The position numbers were made by a program, and so were the translations under genes. DNA of 64,000 bases from positions 1 through 64,000 of IMG/VR virus record IMGVR_UViG_3300037010_000793. One strand, given 5' to 3'. Within the stretch, counting starts at the first letter, position 1. Each line of letters opens with the position of its first letter. This DNA comes from a virus. Positions 26,914-35,716 of this stretch are shown piece after piece. The notes under the pieces are model-generated. The model was not told the origin of the DNA. It was given only the letters and a program-made list of their open reading frames with translations, and ran no database searches.

Positions 26914-27348
26914 TCAATACATTTTTGAAAATTTACATTCACCATTCGCTACAGTCATGGTGTAGAACTTACTTAAATCCCCTGCCATTCGCGAATAATC
27001 TCTTCCACCGTCAATCATCATATTGCCAAGTGTTACACAGTCATGTCGATAAGCACTATAATAGAATACACCGTCTTCTACAAACCCATCAATAGCCATG
27101 GATTCGATAGATATACCATTTGTTATCACAAGTTTGTCTTTATTATATCCAATAGCGTAATAATTAGAACCTCTTGGGTGGGGTGTTTCGTTGTAAAAAA
27201 TGTGATACGGTTGATACGTAAACTCACCGCTAAGATCTTTAATTTGACTTTTGCAAATATATCTACCTCCATACGCTTCAATTGCTTTATGGATTAAGTC
27301 TTCCTCTTCAGGTCGTATCATAACCTTTATTAAACCCAATTCTATCAT
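26914..27348 (-). CDS. Hypothetical protein
   Basis: 144 residues from ATG 27348 (MIELGLIKVMIRPEEEDLIH), chosen over the earlier ATG pair because AAAGGA lies 8 bases upstream. It contains HPRGSNYYAIGYNKDKLVIT. Not recognised. The hairpin repeat lies directly upstream. Confidence 0.7.
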   Translation of the reverse strand: MIELGLIKVMIRPEEEDLIHKAIEAYGGRYICKSQIKDLSGEFTYQPYHIFYNETPHPRGSNYYAIGYNKDKLVITNGISIESMAIDGFVEDGVFYYSAYRHDCVTLGNMMIDGGRDYSRMAGDLSKFYTMTVANGECKFSKMY

Positions 27349-27365
27349 ATCAAATCCTTTCATCA

Positions 27366-27419
27366 CGAGGTTTAAATTAAAAAGATGTACATTGCATTAG
27401 CTTTTTGATTTGAACCTCG
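27366..27419. repeat. Hairpin repeat, copy 1
   Basis: A long imperfect stem (CGAGGTTTAAATTAAAAAG / CTTTTTGATTTGAACCTCG) closes on a loop ATGTACATTGCATTAG. The second copy at 39464 shares the stem pattern and a near-identical loop (ATGTATATTCTATTAG) and the same ACAGTTTAA that follows. Here it lies in the leader of the hypothetical gene at 26914. Confidence 0.6.
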
Positions 27420-27434
27420 TATACACAGTTTAAA

Positions 27435-27839
27435 TTAGTCGTTAACAACCAAGATCGGTTCATTACTTAAGTAAACTTGATTTACTCCATCTTTAACGTA
27501 GTAGTTCTTATAGCCTTTAATCTTCTGCGTCGTCGTGCATTGTTTATGCTTTTCTGTATTACCGGTATTAGCTCCAATTATACCGCCGGTTGCACCGCCT
27601 GCTAATGTGCCTAAGCTACTACCTGTTTTTCCAAATAATAGCTTACCAATAATATGACCGGCAGCTGCACCAGCAACACCACCAACTACAGCTCCTGTTG
27701 TGTTTGGCTGATTCGATTCATTAGTAACATCAGTACAGTCTTTAACATCGTAGTATACAGGTTCTGATGATACTACAGGATATTGCGCGCTAAACGCTGT
27801 GTTAGACAACAGCAGCAAAATAACTGGAATTAGTTTCAT
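27435..27839 (-). CDS. Exported glycine-zipper protein
   Basis: A 134-residue protein with signal peptide MKLIPVILLLLSNTAFSA, then VVGGVAGAAAGHIIGKLLFG and LAGGATGGIIGANTG, a double glycine zipper of the outer-membrane 17-kDa/2TM type. Cysteines flank it (KDCTDV and KQCTTT). It probably sits in the outer membrane or periplasm. It overlaps DNA ligase by 4 bases, so it is coupled to a replication gene. Confidence 0.8.
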   Translation of the reverse strand: MKLIPVILLLLSNTAFSAQYPVVSSEPVYYDVKDCTDVTNESNQPNTTGAVVGGVAGAAAGHIIGKLLFGKTGSSLGTLAGGATGGIIGANTGNTEKHKQCTTTQKIKGYKNYYVKDGVNQVYLSNEPILVVND

Positions 27840-29296
27840 AACGACTCCGTTAATAATTGTTGTAAGCTGAGTTCTGTGCTAGCTGCTTCAATTTCTAAGC
27901 ATTCTTCAAGTGTATTTGCTGAAGTTTTGTCGCTTCGAATCAAGTGGAATCGTGGATGCATAGTTGAATGAATATCAGCGCCTCTAGCTAAAGTAATGCC
28001 ACAACATTCAATGGTGCAAACAGAACCGATATACTTATCAGCGTTATTTGTAAACTCATCCATCATATCTTCTTTTAATCCACCAGCAATAGTCTTTAAC
28101 CGACCACAAGCTGATTCAACGTTGATTGTAGAGTACACATTCTCGTTTTTAGTACCCTTAGTTCCATAGTTAAAGCCGGTAATAATCAAATCTAATTCAA
28201 TCAACTCCTTGAACTTAATTTGATGAACACCTTTACCATCAGACCATAGAGCGTCAAGCGACTTAAGGATGGTACCCTCTTCACCTTTACCTCGCATCTC
28301 GATAAAGTGCATTTTAGCATCTTTAATATTTTCAACTAGTACATAATCAACAATCTTTACAATCTTGCTAAATTTTTCATTTTTGCTGATATTATCTATT
28401 AACCAGTTGAATCGTGTAACATACTTATCAGACTTAACTTTACCGTATGACTTGTACGTATCTAGACTGATAATATCCCAAACGATGTACTGTAACCGTG
28501 TGTGAGCAGTGTCAAAGGTGATTCCAAACTTGTTATACTCTTTGTTGAATTTATCAATATCTTTCTTAATCTTTGTATCAATTAAGCCATCATTATCACG
28601 AATCTTTTCATTGATTGAACAGAACGATGATACAACACCATTTGATTCATAACGGGTAACCCCTGATAATACAATCTCACCATTCAAAACACAATCAGAA
28701 CCATACAAGTCACGAATATCTACGAGATCGTCAAAAGCACCGTTAACTACAGTTTCCAACCCTTGACGTGATTCCATGTAGACTGTATCCGTAATGATAG
28801 TATTAGCATATCGACCATCTGCTTTTACTTGTGAAATACAAGATCCGCTAGCAAGTAGCTTTGCAACAGCTTTTTCGCTATACGACTTAGCACCCATATA
28901 AGGAGCTTCTTTAATGAAGTTAGCGCCAAACACTTTATTAATAATTGAAACATTAATACCAGCTTTAGCTGATCCGCCAATCATTAATTTTACAATTTCG
29001 CCTAATTGATCATCTGAATTTTCAAGAATTTCAATCAAAACTTGTTTGGCAGCATTGCCAGTAGCTTCACGTGTAATTAGCTTGTTAATCTTTACTAAAA
29101 CATCGCCAAAATCAAGTGTTGGATTTGGATTTACAGTGTAATCAGGAATTTGCTTAATACCAAACTTAATCAACGGTGAATAACACATTTCCAAAAACAA
29201 TCGTAACGGTAGAAAGTCTTTGTGATTGGTAAGAACTTCAATTTTATGGTTTTTACCATTATCACTTCGAAGTTCATTGATAATTGAATATAGCAT
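27836..29296 (-). CDS. 30: ATP-dependent DNA ligase (gp30-like)
   Basis: A 486-residue protein, T4 gp30 487. Motif I is SQVKADGRYAN with the adenylated lysine at 158; SRQGL, LNGEIVL and then KGEEGTILKS and HQIKFKE supply motifs Ia to V. It seals nicks in replication and repair. It has a promoter directly upstream and is coupled to an exported glycine-zipper gene. Confidence 0.95.
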   Translation of the reverse strand: MLYSIINELRSDNGKNHKIEVLTNHKDFLPLRLFLEMCYSPLIKFGIKQIPDYTVNPNPTLDFGDVLVKINKLITREATGNAAKQVLIEILENSDDQLGEIVKLMIGGSAKAGINVSIINKVFGANFIKEAPYMGAKSYSEKAVAKLLASGSCISQVKADGRYANTIITDTVYMESRQGLETVVNGAFDDLVDIRDLYGSDCVLNGEIVLSGVTRYESNGVVSSFCSINEKIRDNDGLIDTKIKKDIDKFNKEYNKFGITFDTAHTRLQYIVWDIISLDTYKSYGKVKSDKYVTRFNWLIDNISKNEKFSKIVKIVDYVLVENIKDAKMHFIEMRGKGEEGTILKSLDALWSDGKGVHQIKFKELIELDLIITGFNYGTKGTKNENVYSTINVESACGRLKTIAGGLKEDMMDEFTNNADKYIGSVCTIECCGITLARGADIHSTMHPRFHLIRSDKTSANTLEECLEIEAASTELSLQQLLTESL

Positions 29297-29322
29297 GGTT
29301 TGTTCCTTTATTAGATGGTCTT

Positions 29323-29351
29323 ATTATAACACCAACACATGAAAATGTAAA
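29323..29351 (-). promoter_or_regulatory. Early-type promoter (TTTACA-N17-TATAAT)
   Basis: Reads into the DNA ligase gene; its -10 lies about 25 bases before the ATG. Confidence 0.8.
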
Positions 29352-29368
29352 CTGCTAAAATTAATAAT

Positions 29369-30013
29369 TTAATCAATATGTTTTAGAATCATTCTAAGAT
29401 GAGATTTATCGTCATTATAAGAATCAATTCGCTCATCAAGCCATTTACTTTCATGAGGCCCATGCTTAATTTTAACATCATGAAACGTTATAAGACAAGC
29501 TTTAGTATCAATGATGTCTACAGTTAGTGTAGCATCATAACTTAGTTTACTCCAAAGCTTACGTGCACCAAAGTATTGTTCAACATCAGAGATTAAGTTT
29601 AGTTTCTCACGGGTTACAAGTAATTCATAAAGCTTAGTTGAAATTCCTAACCCACGATACTCTTCAGCAACTCTAGCAAGATAAACAGCTTTATAGTTTT
29701 TACCGCAAATATGTTCATCACTGAGTTTAATTTCAGCAACCCTGGTGAACACGTATTCAGCATCAATAGTTTCCCAATAACCTACAATATAAACTCTGCC
29801 TGATTCGAGTTTGCGTAATTCTAACTTAGATACCATAGGCGATTTCTTAGTTAGAATCACGTCGCAGCAGTATTTCCATTGGATATTAGTTACTGTCTCA
29901 GCCGTGTATATACCAACTGTAAGATCTAACCCGAAATTACCATAACGAGCGATAGCTTGCTCTGTAAGCTCCTCACCATCAGCATCTTTTAGAAATTGTT
30001 TAAACGATTTCAT
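29369..30013 (-). CDS. GNAT-type acetyltransferase-like protein
   Basis: A 214-residue protein. ARVAEEYRGLGISTKLYELL near residues 113-132 is a GNAT motif A (R/QxxGxG/A, here YRGLGIS), followed by ISDVEQYFGARKLWSKLSY, typical of the C-terminal part of such folds. The N-terminus MKSFKQFLKDADGEELTEQA is a leader found in several T4-type proteins. It probably acetylates something, substrate unknown. Confidence 0.7.
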   Translation of the reverse strand: MKSFKQFLKDADGEELTEQAIARYGNFGLDLTVGIYTAETVTNIQWKYCCDVILTKKSPMVSKLELRKLESGRVYIVGYWETIDAEYVFTRVAEIKLSDEHICGKNYKAVYLARVAEEYRGLGISTKLYELLVTREKLNLISDVEQYFGARKLWSKLSYDATLTVDIIDTKACLITFHDVKIKHGPHESKWLDERIDSYNDDKSHLRMILKHID

Positions 30014-30043
30014 TTTTGATTACCTTTATGCTTTATACGGTCT

Positions 30044-30072
30044 ATTATATACTAGCTAGTAGTAAAAGTACA
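30044..30072 (-). promoter_or_regulatory. Early-type promoter (TGTACT-N17-TATAAT)
   Basis: Reads into the acetyltransferase gene. The -35 is TGTACT, a variant also seen at 59243-59271. Confidence 0.7.
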
Positions 30073-30081
30073 TAATTACAT

Positions 30082-30273
30082 TTAATATTTTTCATCGCTC
30101 AATCCATCTAATACAACTTTTGCTAACTCTATTGTATCATCAATACCTGATAATGTTAAAGCACAATCAATAGGATTACTAACCACTTTACTCACTGTTG
30201 AATCAGCAACCTTTAAAACGTTTGTTGGTAGTTCAATAACAGTGTCAACAATTGAATTAATTAATCCGAACAT
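30082..30273 (-). CDS. Small hypothetical protein
   Basis: A 63-residue protein (MFGLINSIVDTVIELPTN). It is amphipathic with SNPIDCALTLSG in the centre. Not recognised. It lies just downstream of the terD terminator. Confidence 0.65.
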   Translation of the reverse strand: MFGLINSIVDTVIELPTNVLKVADSTVSKVVSNPIDCALTLSGIDDTIELAKVVLDGLSDEKY

Positions 30274-30282
30274 ATCTTTTCC

Positions 30283-30308
30283 TTATTAAAAAGGAGACCG
30301 AAGTCTCC
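30283..30308 (-). terminator. Rho-independent terminator after terD
   Basis: GGAGAC/GTCTCC stem with a TTCG tetraloop followed by TTTTTAAT on the minus strand, directly after the terD stop. Confidence 0.88.
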
Positions 30309-30314
30309 ATTAAA

Positions 30315-30989
30315 TTACATATAGAACTGAACTACTTGATTAGGGTCTTTAACATCGCCTTTACCAACTGGGATAAACTCAAAACCTGCAGCACCAAATA
30401 CAATATCACCAATATGTACACAGGTCTTACCGCTATGGTCTGTTGTTAGGTTAAAATGAGCCAGCTCTTCATCAGTATCGTCATTCACAACTTTAACATA
30501 CGCATTTTTAATCATACCTAAATGATGTTGACGTTCCATTGCCTTATGAACAAAGCAATAAACTGCTACTGTCTTATCACCTGGTTGACGCTTATCATAG
30601 TCAACAATACCGAATTCGTCTTCACCAGTACCATCATCTTCACCAGTTTGATTATCTTTTGGAATTGCAATAGTAGAAGAGCGTAGAAGTTCTTCTTTCT
30701 GTTCTTCAGTCATCGCTTTTAAATCTGCTTTTGTTACTGACTTTGGATAGTATTGATTGTTAAAAAATACTACTTTATTAGGTGCAATGACTTTACCTGC
30801 GTTATTGAGCACGAACATGAATAAGTCTAAATCAAAACCTTTTGTCTTATCTGCTGAAAATACTGGATGCATCTCCCAGTTAGTGATTAAACGTAAACGA
30901 GTTAGAGCTGGAAACTCTTTAGCCAAGTCTAATACAAAACCAACTTCATGTTGCTTTTCTAAATCTAGCATAAAAATTCCTTGTGACAT
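30315..30989 (-). CDS. terD: TerD-family stress protein
   Basis: A 224-residue protein. SADKTKGFDLDLFMFVLNN near residues 46-64 is the TerD calcium-binding pattern (FDLDLxxF), followed by KVVFFNNQYYP, then a longer insert and RQPGDKTVAVYCFV. TerD proteins bind calcium and belong to the tellurite/phage-resistance Ter systems. It is last in a four-gene Ter-like set, ending at a terminator. The insert with GEDDGTGEDE carries extra acidic residues. Confidence 0.88.
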   Translation of the reverse strand: MSQGIFMLDLEKQHEVGFVLDLAKEFPALTRLRLITNWEMHPVFSADKTKGFDLDLFMFVLNNAGKVIAPNKVVFFNNQYYPKSVTKADLKAMTEEQKEELLRSSTIAIPKDNQTGEDDGTGEDEFGIVDYDKRQPGDKTVAVYCFVHKAMERQHHLGMIKNAYVKVVNDDTDEELAHFNLTTDHSGKTCVHIGDIVFGAAGFEFIPVGKGDVKDPNQVVQFYM

Positions 30990-31075
30990 GTTAATTGTTC
31001 CTTAAATTGTTAAAACTTTATTGAATATCTTGTAATGTTAATTAATACAGAATAAACACTTATTTCATTTGATTA

Positions 31076-32107
31076 TCAATTAGTAGATTCTTCTTGACGA
31101 TTGTCGAACGCTGAGTGAATAACACTAGCAATAATAATACTAACAGAAGTCAATGCGATCATATAGTCAGGGATTTCTAAGAACGGTTCCATCATAATCG
31201 ATGCCGATAGGAATCCAATAGACCAGAATGCGCCAGTTTCAAGGTATTGATACGTTTTGAGTGTACCAGTTGCATCTAACATAACTGTCATAGATCGAAC
31301 AAACATTGCGCCAATACCTAATCCAGCAGCAATAACGAATACGTTAGACGAGATAGCGAAGGAAGCTAATACACCATCAGCAGAGAATGCGGAATCTAAG
31401 ATTTCAATATAGATGAATGTTCCAAGACCTGCTTTTGCTACAGTTCCAGCCGTATTTGCAGTTGCTTCATCAGTTGCACCTTCTAACAAGTGCTTAATAA
31501 TCTCAATAACGACAAAGGCAATCATACCAGCTAATGCCGCCATAAAGAATTCATGCCCACCATGTTCCATATTCAGCGATACTAAGTATGATAATGAGCC
31601 GACAATCATAGCTTGTACCATATCAAGTGATCCAATAGCAGCTAATGGTTTTTCGATTGGTACAAGCCAGAACTCATCACGTTCTTTATCCATGAAGAAG
31701 CTCAAGAACACCATTGATAAGAACGCGCCACCAAAACCAGCTACCATAGAATGCGAACTAATTAATGTATGTTCAAACTGGGTAGGGTTTGTTAACGCCC
31801 AATCAAGAGCAGTTGACATCGATACATCACCGACAATTGATACAATTCCAATAGGAAACAGTACTCGCATACCGATTACTGCAATAAAGATACCAACGTA
31901 TAAGAACATTTTCTTCCAGAAGATGCTCATTTTACTTAGCTGTGCTGCGTTAACCACCGCGTTGTCAAACGAAAGGGCAATTTCAATAACCGCCAATGTT
32001 AACACCGTGCCTAATAAAAGCAGGCTGCCTGTCTCAATATACACTGCGCTAAGCGCTACAATTGCAAAGATAATTGATCCGCTAAAATACTTAATTAAAG
32101 TATTCAT
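31076..32107 (-). CDS. terC: TerC-family membrane protein (DUF475)
   Basis: A 343-residue protein with about nine membrane segments. LAVIEIALSFDNAVVNA near residues 38-54 and EILDSAFSADGVLASFAIS near 239-257 are the paired acidic TerC/DUF475 motifs within the membrane. TerC is a membrane metal-ion exporter or anchor associated with TerD. The gene has its own promoter and sits between terD and the VWA gene. Confidence 0.9.
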   Translation of the reverse strand: MNTLIKYFSGSIIFAIVALSAVYIETGSLLLLGTVLTLAVIEIALSFDNAVVNAAQLSKMSIFWKKMFLYVGIFIAVIGMRVLFPIGIVSIVGDVSMSTALDWALTNPTQFEHTLISSHSMVAGFGGAFLSMVFLSFFMDKERDEFWLVPIEKPLAAIGSLDMVQAMIVGSLSYLVSLNMEHGGHEFFMAALAGMIAFVVIEIIKHLLEGATDEATANTAGTVAKAGLGTFIYIEILDSAFSADGVLASFAISSNVFVIAAGLGIGAMFVRSMTVMLDATGTLKTYQYLETGAFWSIGFLSASIMMEPFLEIPDYMIALTSVSIIIASVIHSAFDNRQEESTN

Positions 32108-32275
32108 TTTTATTTCCTATTTGTTTAAATGTTTATGAAAGAATTACTTTTACATCTTCGTGAGAATAAAGTTAGGTGTAAATTAAGTCATGATAGATTT
32201 TGTCAATGTTATGTTCATTACCGTCATTTAATGACTTAATCTTCATTTCCTTCATGCTCGCTAAATATATAATAC

Positions 32276-32304
32276 ACTATATCCTAACTAGCTTAGAATG
32301 TAAA
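32276..32304 (-). promoter_or_regulatory. Early-type promoter (TTTACA-N17-TATAGT)
   Basis: Reads from the end of the VWA gene into terC, about 170 bases upstream of its ATG. Confidence 0.6.
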
Positions 32305-32307
32305 CAG

Positions 32308-32994
32308 TTATTTCTTTGTCCAAGTCAAAAACTTAGAAGAAGCTAAATCATCGTAGAATGTATCAGGTAAAACGTTCATTGGGTTTTTGTAGTGAATAAA
32401 ACCAACGTTGCTATACTCATCAGCTAAACCGTTTAAGAAACGGGTATTAACATCGTTACCGATACCAATAAATTGCACAAACGTGTCTTTATTAGCACGT
32501 GTTAAGAACTCATTAACAATAAGTTGATCATGTTGAGGCGTATCACCGTCTGTGATAATGACTAATAGCGCTCCAGTGCTAACAGATACTTCCTTCTTAC
32601 CGAATAAACTTCCAAATAATGATTTCTTCGGTTTAGCTAAACCATACATATTTTCAAAGATTGGATAGAATAGCGTGCCACCATCAGCTAAATTACCATA
32701 TTGTTTCATATATTTGCCAAAATCTTTTGATGTTGCACTCGACGCTTCTTTAAATGAAGTATTGAAGAAACCAACATCAATAGAGCCGTTATCATCAAAC
32801 TTCATACCAGACACGATCATCATATCTACGATATATTCAACGAAACCAGATGAAAATTCGTCACGCATTGATCCTGATCGATCGATTGCAATGCGAACTT
32901 CTAATTTTGGTAATTGAGAAAGATCAAATCCGCTTTTTTCTAAGCTAAGTGAAAACGTCTCTTCAGTTTTACCGAGATCCAGTGTGAATGACAT
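32308..32994 (-). CDS. VWA-domain protein (TerY/TerF-like)
   Basis: A 228-residue protein with the MIDAS site AIDRSGSMRDEF (D38, S40, S42), then NLADGGTLFYPI (threonine of MIDAS) and VIITDGDTP near residue 151. Ter operons often carry VWA proteins. It probably binds a divalent metal and a partner, as the Ter complex does. Confidence 0.85.
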   Translation of the reverse strand: MSFTLDLGKTEETFSLSLEKSGFDLSQLPKLEVRIAIDRSGSMRDEFSSGFVEYIVDMMIVSGMKFDDNGSIDVGFFNTSFKEASSATSKDFGKYMKQYGNLADGGTLFYPIFENMYGLAKPKKSLFGSLFGKKEVSVSTGALLVIITDGDTPQHDQLIVNEFLTRANKDTFVQFIGIGNDVNTRFLNGLADEYSNVGFIHYKNPMNVLPDTFYDDLASSKFLTWTKK

Positions 32995-33015
32995 ATTTGT
33001 GTTCCTTTTAATAAG

Positions 33016-34188
33016 TTAAAGTGTTAAACCCGTTGCAGTAGAGCGTGCACCTGTTGCAGTTGATTTATTTTGTAATTGGTTCAAGTATTCAATTTGTGAC
33101 GATTGCATCATAATAGCATCCTGTTCACGTTGCAATTTTGCATTAGCTTCAGTTGTCTGAACACCTGAAATAGTATCAAGCATTGCGCTTCGAATGTGAC
33201 TAAGCGTATCGTTGCTGATGACACTAGTATTCAAGCTGGCAGCTGCAGTTAGCGCGCTGTTTTTCGCATTCGTAGCTCCTGTTTGAATTGTCTGATTAAT
33301 AATATCTTTAACGCTGTTATTGAACATATTAGACTCATCAGAATCTAAAGAGTGCATATACATAACAAATTGCAATTTCAAATCGGGAATAACTGCAATT
33401 ACTTCGCGCATAGCCGAAACAGTAGCGAGTGATGTCTGCTGCTTAGAACGAATCAGAGGAGCGTTATTCTCAGTAACAATTTTACGTCGTTCTAAGTTGT
33501 CAAGTTTAATCTCGATGCTATTCAACCTGACTTCCATATCACGCAGGTATTGTGCTTTAATCATAGACTGCGGATCTGCTGGATCGATCGGCGGAATATT
33601 AGCAATAAAATCAATTTGGTATTGCTTCCATTCTTTTACTTTTTCGATTAGCTCATGAATATACAGATGATTCGCATAATTTTCTTTATACAGATTCTCT
33701 AAATCCTGAATCCAGATATTATGTTTTGTCATATGTGTTTGAATATCGCTAGCAACACCGTCAAAAACAGTATCAGCGTCTTTCAATCGCTTAGTTAGCT
33801 CGGTTTTAACATCAACAACAGTTCTATTAAACCAGTTGATAATTTTACCTAATCCCTTTGGTTGTAAATCATTTGCAATATTAGCAGGATCTAACCGACC
33901 ATGTACTGCACTCATGCGAGACATAATTTCACCAAGCTCATTAAATTTCTGCATTGATACAGCTGAGATAATCTTCTCAGTTGTCGCAGATACGCGAGAA
34001 TTTGCGTCTGCTCCTAAGCTTTCAATATCTTGCTCTGTAATAAGCTCGCTTTGAATCAGAGGAGTGTGATCTTTAGCAACAATAACTTTTGTTAAATTAT
34101 TTGTTGCAGCGCTTACTGTCAGACTAGGCTTATCATGAGTTGCGATAACAACCTCGTTTGAAGATAACCAGTCAAATTCATCAGCCAT
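33016..34188 (-). CDS. telA: TelA/KlaA-type toxic-anion resistance protein
   Basis: A 390-residue helical protein. LGKIINWFNRTVVDVKTELT and KDADTVFDGVASDIQ, then LENLYKENYANHLYIHELIE and MEVRLNSIEIKLDNLERRKI are typical TelA features. TelA family members relate to tellurite resistance and cell-envelope stress. It is the first gene of the Ter-like set. Confidence 0.85.
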   Translation of the reverse strand: MADEFDWLSSNEVVIATHDKPSLTVSAATNNLTKVIVAKDHTPLIQSELITEQDIESLGADANSRVSATTEKIISAVSMQKFNELGEIMSRMSAVHGRLDPANIANDLQPKGLGKIINWFNRTVVDVKTELTKRLKDADTVFDGVASDIQTHMTKHNIWIQDLENLYKENYANHLYIHELIEKVKEWKQYQIDFIANIPPIDPADPQSMIKAQYLRDMEVRLNSIEIKLDNLERRKIVTENNAPLIRSKQQTSLATVSAMREVIAVIPDLKLQFVMYMHSLDSDESNMFNNSVKDIINQTIQTGATNAKNSALTAAASLNTSVISNDTLSHIRSAMLDTISGVQTTEANAKLQREQDAIMMQSSQIEYLNQLQNKSTATGARSTATGLTL

Positions 34189-34210
34189 GATACTATTTCC
34201 TTTTATTAAA

Positions 34211-34606
34211 TTAAAACCAGTCTAGATCGACTGCTCCCAGTGTATAACCTACAAAATTTGGGTGATTAATCATTTGACCAAATGCACCAGCATATTGAAC
34301 AATTTCACCGTTTACTAGCTCATACATAACAATATTGTCAGCGTACAATAAACTAGAAATACGTCCAGGTGTTTCATCGTCATGTAATCTAACTAATTGT
34401 GATGGTAACCACAATCGAAACTGTGCATCTGACATCCAATTTGGTTCAAGATCAATATACCGCATTAAGCCAACAGGTCTACGTCTTTCTATCTTGAATC
34501 CATTTTCATAAGCCAATATTAAATTCATGTTGCCATGTATACTTTTCATCGGATTAATTACTTTTGAATTGTCGAATACAATAGCAAACTTTTCGCTTTC
34601 AGTCAT
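34211..34606 (-). CDS. Hypothetical protein
   Basis: A 131-residue protein with RRRPVGLMRYIDLEPNWMSD and VDLDWF at its end. It lies just upstream of telA and may be part of that operon. Not recognised. Confidence 0.7.
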   Translation of the reverse strand: MTESEKFAIVFDNSKVINPMKSIHGNMNLILAYENGFKIERRRPVGLMRYIDLEPNWMSDAQFRLWLPSQLVRLHDDETPGRISSLLYADNIVMYELVNGEIVQYAGAFGQMINHPNFVGYTLGAVDLDWF

Positions 34607-34630
34607 ACATCACCTATTTCATTTTATTGT

Positions 34631-34660
34631 ATTATAACATAACCAGTATTAATAAGTAAA
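34631..34660 (-). promoter_or_regulatory. Early-type promoter (TTTACT-N18-TATAAT)
   Basis: Reads into the 34211-34606 gene and from there into telA and the VWA gene. It lies directly downstream of the 135-residue gene, in the leader. Confidence 0.7.
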
Positions 34661-34671
34661 CAAAAATGTTA

Positions 34672-35079
34672 TTACTTAATGACGTTTTGTAAATAAAATG
34701 GCTGAGTATATCCACGTGATGCAGTATTCCGGCCAAATCCTTCAGCATTTGTCATGTACTTGTCAAATCTAAACTTAGCATCATGTATCTGCAAACCAAT
34801 AACATCTGCGATAATCTCTAAACTACCAACAAAATGTGATAATTCAAACAATTGACAATTATCGGCATTATTTTTTAAATAATCAATTTGCTTCATCAAA
34901 TAAATCCAACTAATCTTGGTTTTTAGAGAATCATCCATATTATTAACTAAATCGCTTAGCTCTGTAATATATTGCACATACGCTAGCTTAATACCAGTAT
35001 CTGTGTCATTAGAATATCGATTTGTTTGCGACTCAGCTAACAAGCATGGTCCGCCTAAGAAGTTTATACTTTTACACAT
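34672..35079 (-). CDS. Hypothetical protein
   Basis: A 135-residue protein, helical with cysteines (MCKSINFLGGPCLLAESQ). It overlaps DHFR by 8 bases. Not recognised. Located at the end of the folate/thymidylate operon. Confidence 0.7.
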   Translation of the reverse strand: MCKSINFLGGPCLLAESQTNRYSNDTDTGIKLAYVQYITELSDLVNNMDDSLKTKISWIYLMKQIDYLKNNADNCQLFELSHFVGSLEIIADVIGLQIHDAKFRFDKYMTNAEGFGRNTASRGYTQPFYLQNVIK

Positions 35080-35707
35080 TTAACACACCTAATTGATAAG
35101 CGTACGATGGAGATTTCTGAGAAAAGAATTCAAATGGCTTCACTGTTTGCGTTTGTGTATCCATGCAGATGAAGTCATTTGTGCTGACTTTGCGGGAAAA
35201 CTTGTAAATCACCCCGTCAAGCACAGAACCGTTAGACTCTTCCTCACTAATTAAACATAATGTTTCGCGATTAAACTCACGAAACAATGTTGCTATAAAC
35301 TCAATTGATAGTTTAACATTGCCATTATCACAATACGAATCGAAACGTGTTAAGTATACATTTTTAGCGTAATGGATACCATCTTCAAACATGTACTTAC
35401 CGCCAATAATGTATACAGTTTCAAATATATCATGAGCTTTAACAACCATTAGCGCTTCTTTGATGCTACGGTATACTTCGTGGCCTCTAACGTCTTCGCG
35501 TTTTGCTGTAGAACTGATAATAATCATTCGACGATTATGTAGATCATTTGGTAAAGATTTAAAGGTATTCAAACCCATTAACACAGTTTTACCATTGGTC
35601 ATATTCTTAAAATGATTCAAATCAATACGTGACTTAACGCATAAATCATTTGAACCAGTGCCGATATACCCATCATTATCAACGGATAATATTAAATTCA
35701 CTTGCAT
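35072..35707 (-). CDS. frd: Dihydrofolate reductase
   Basis: A 211-residue protein. It has the family pattern: LILSVDNDGYIG, SRIDLNHFKNMTNGKTVLMG, SLPNDLHNRRMIIISST and ETVYIIGGKYMFEDGIHY. It regenerates tetrahydrofolate consumed by thymidylate synthase, whose gene ends 9 bases upstream. It is longer than bacterial DHFR (about 160) by a C-terminal extension. Confidence 0.93.
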   Translation of the reverse strand: MQVNLILSVDNDGYIGTGSNDLCVKSRIDLNHFKNMTNGKTVLMGLNTFKSLPNDLHNRRMIIISSTAKREDVRGHEVYRSIKEALMVVKAHDIFETVYIIGGKYMFEDGIHYAKNVYLTRFDSYCDNGNVKLSIEFIATLFREFNRETLCLISEEESNGSVLDGVIYKFSRKVSTNDFICMDTQTQTVKPFEFFSQKSPSYAYQLGVLNV

Positions 35708-35716
35708 GGTAATCTC

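Noticed and set aside
27366-27419. tRNA gene suggested by GGTTCAAATC
   Set aside because: No acceptor or anticodon stems can be folded; the motif belongs to the hairpin repeat.
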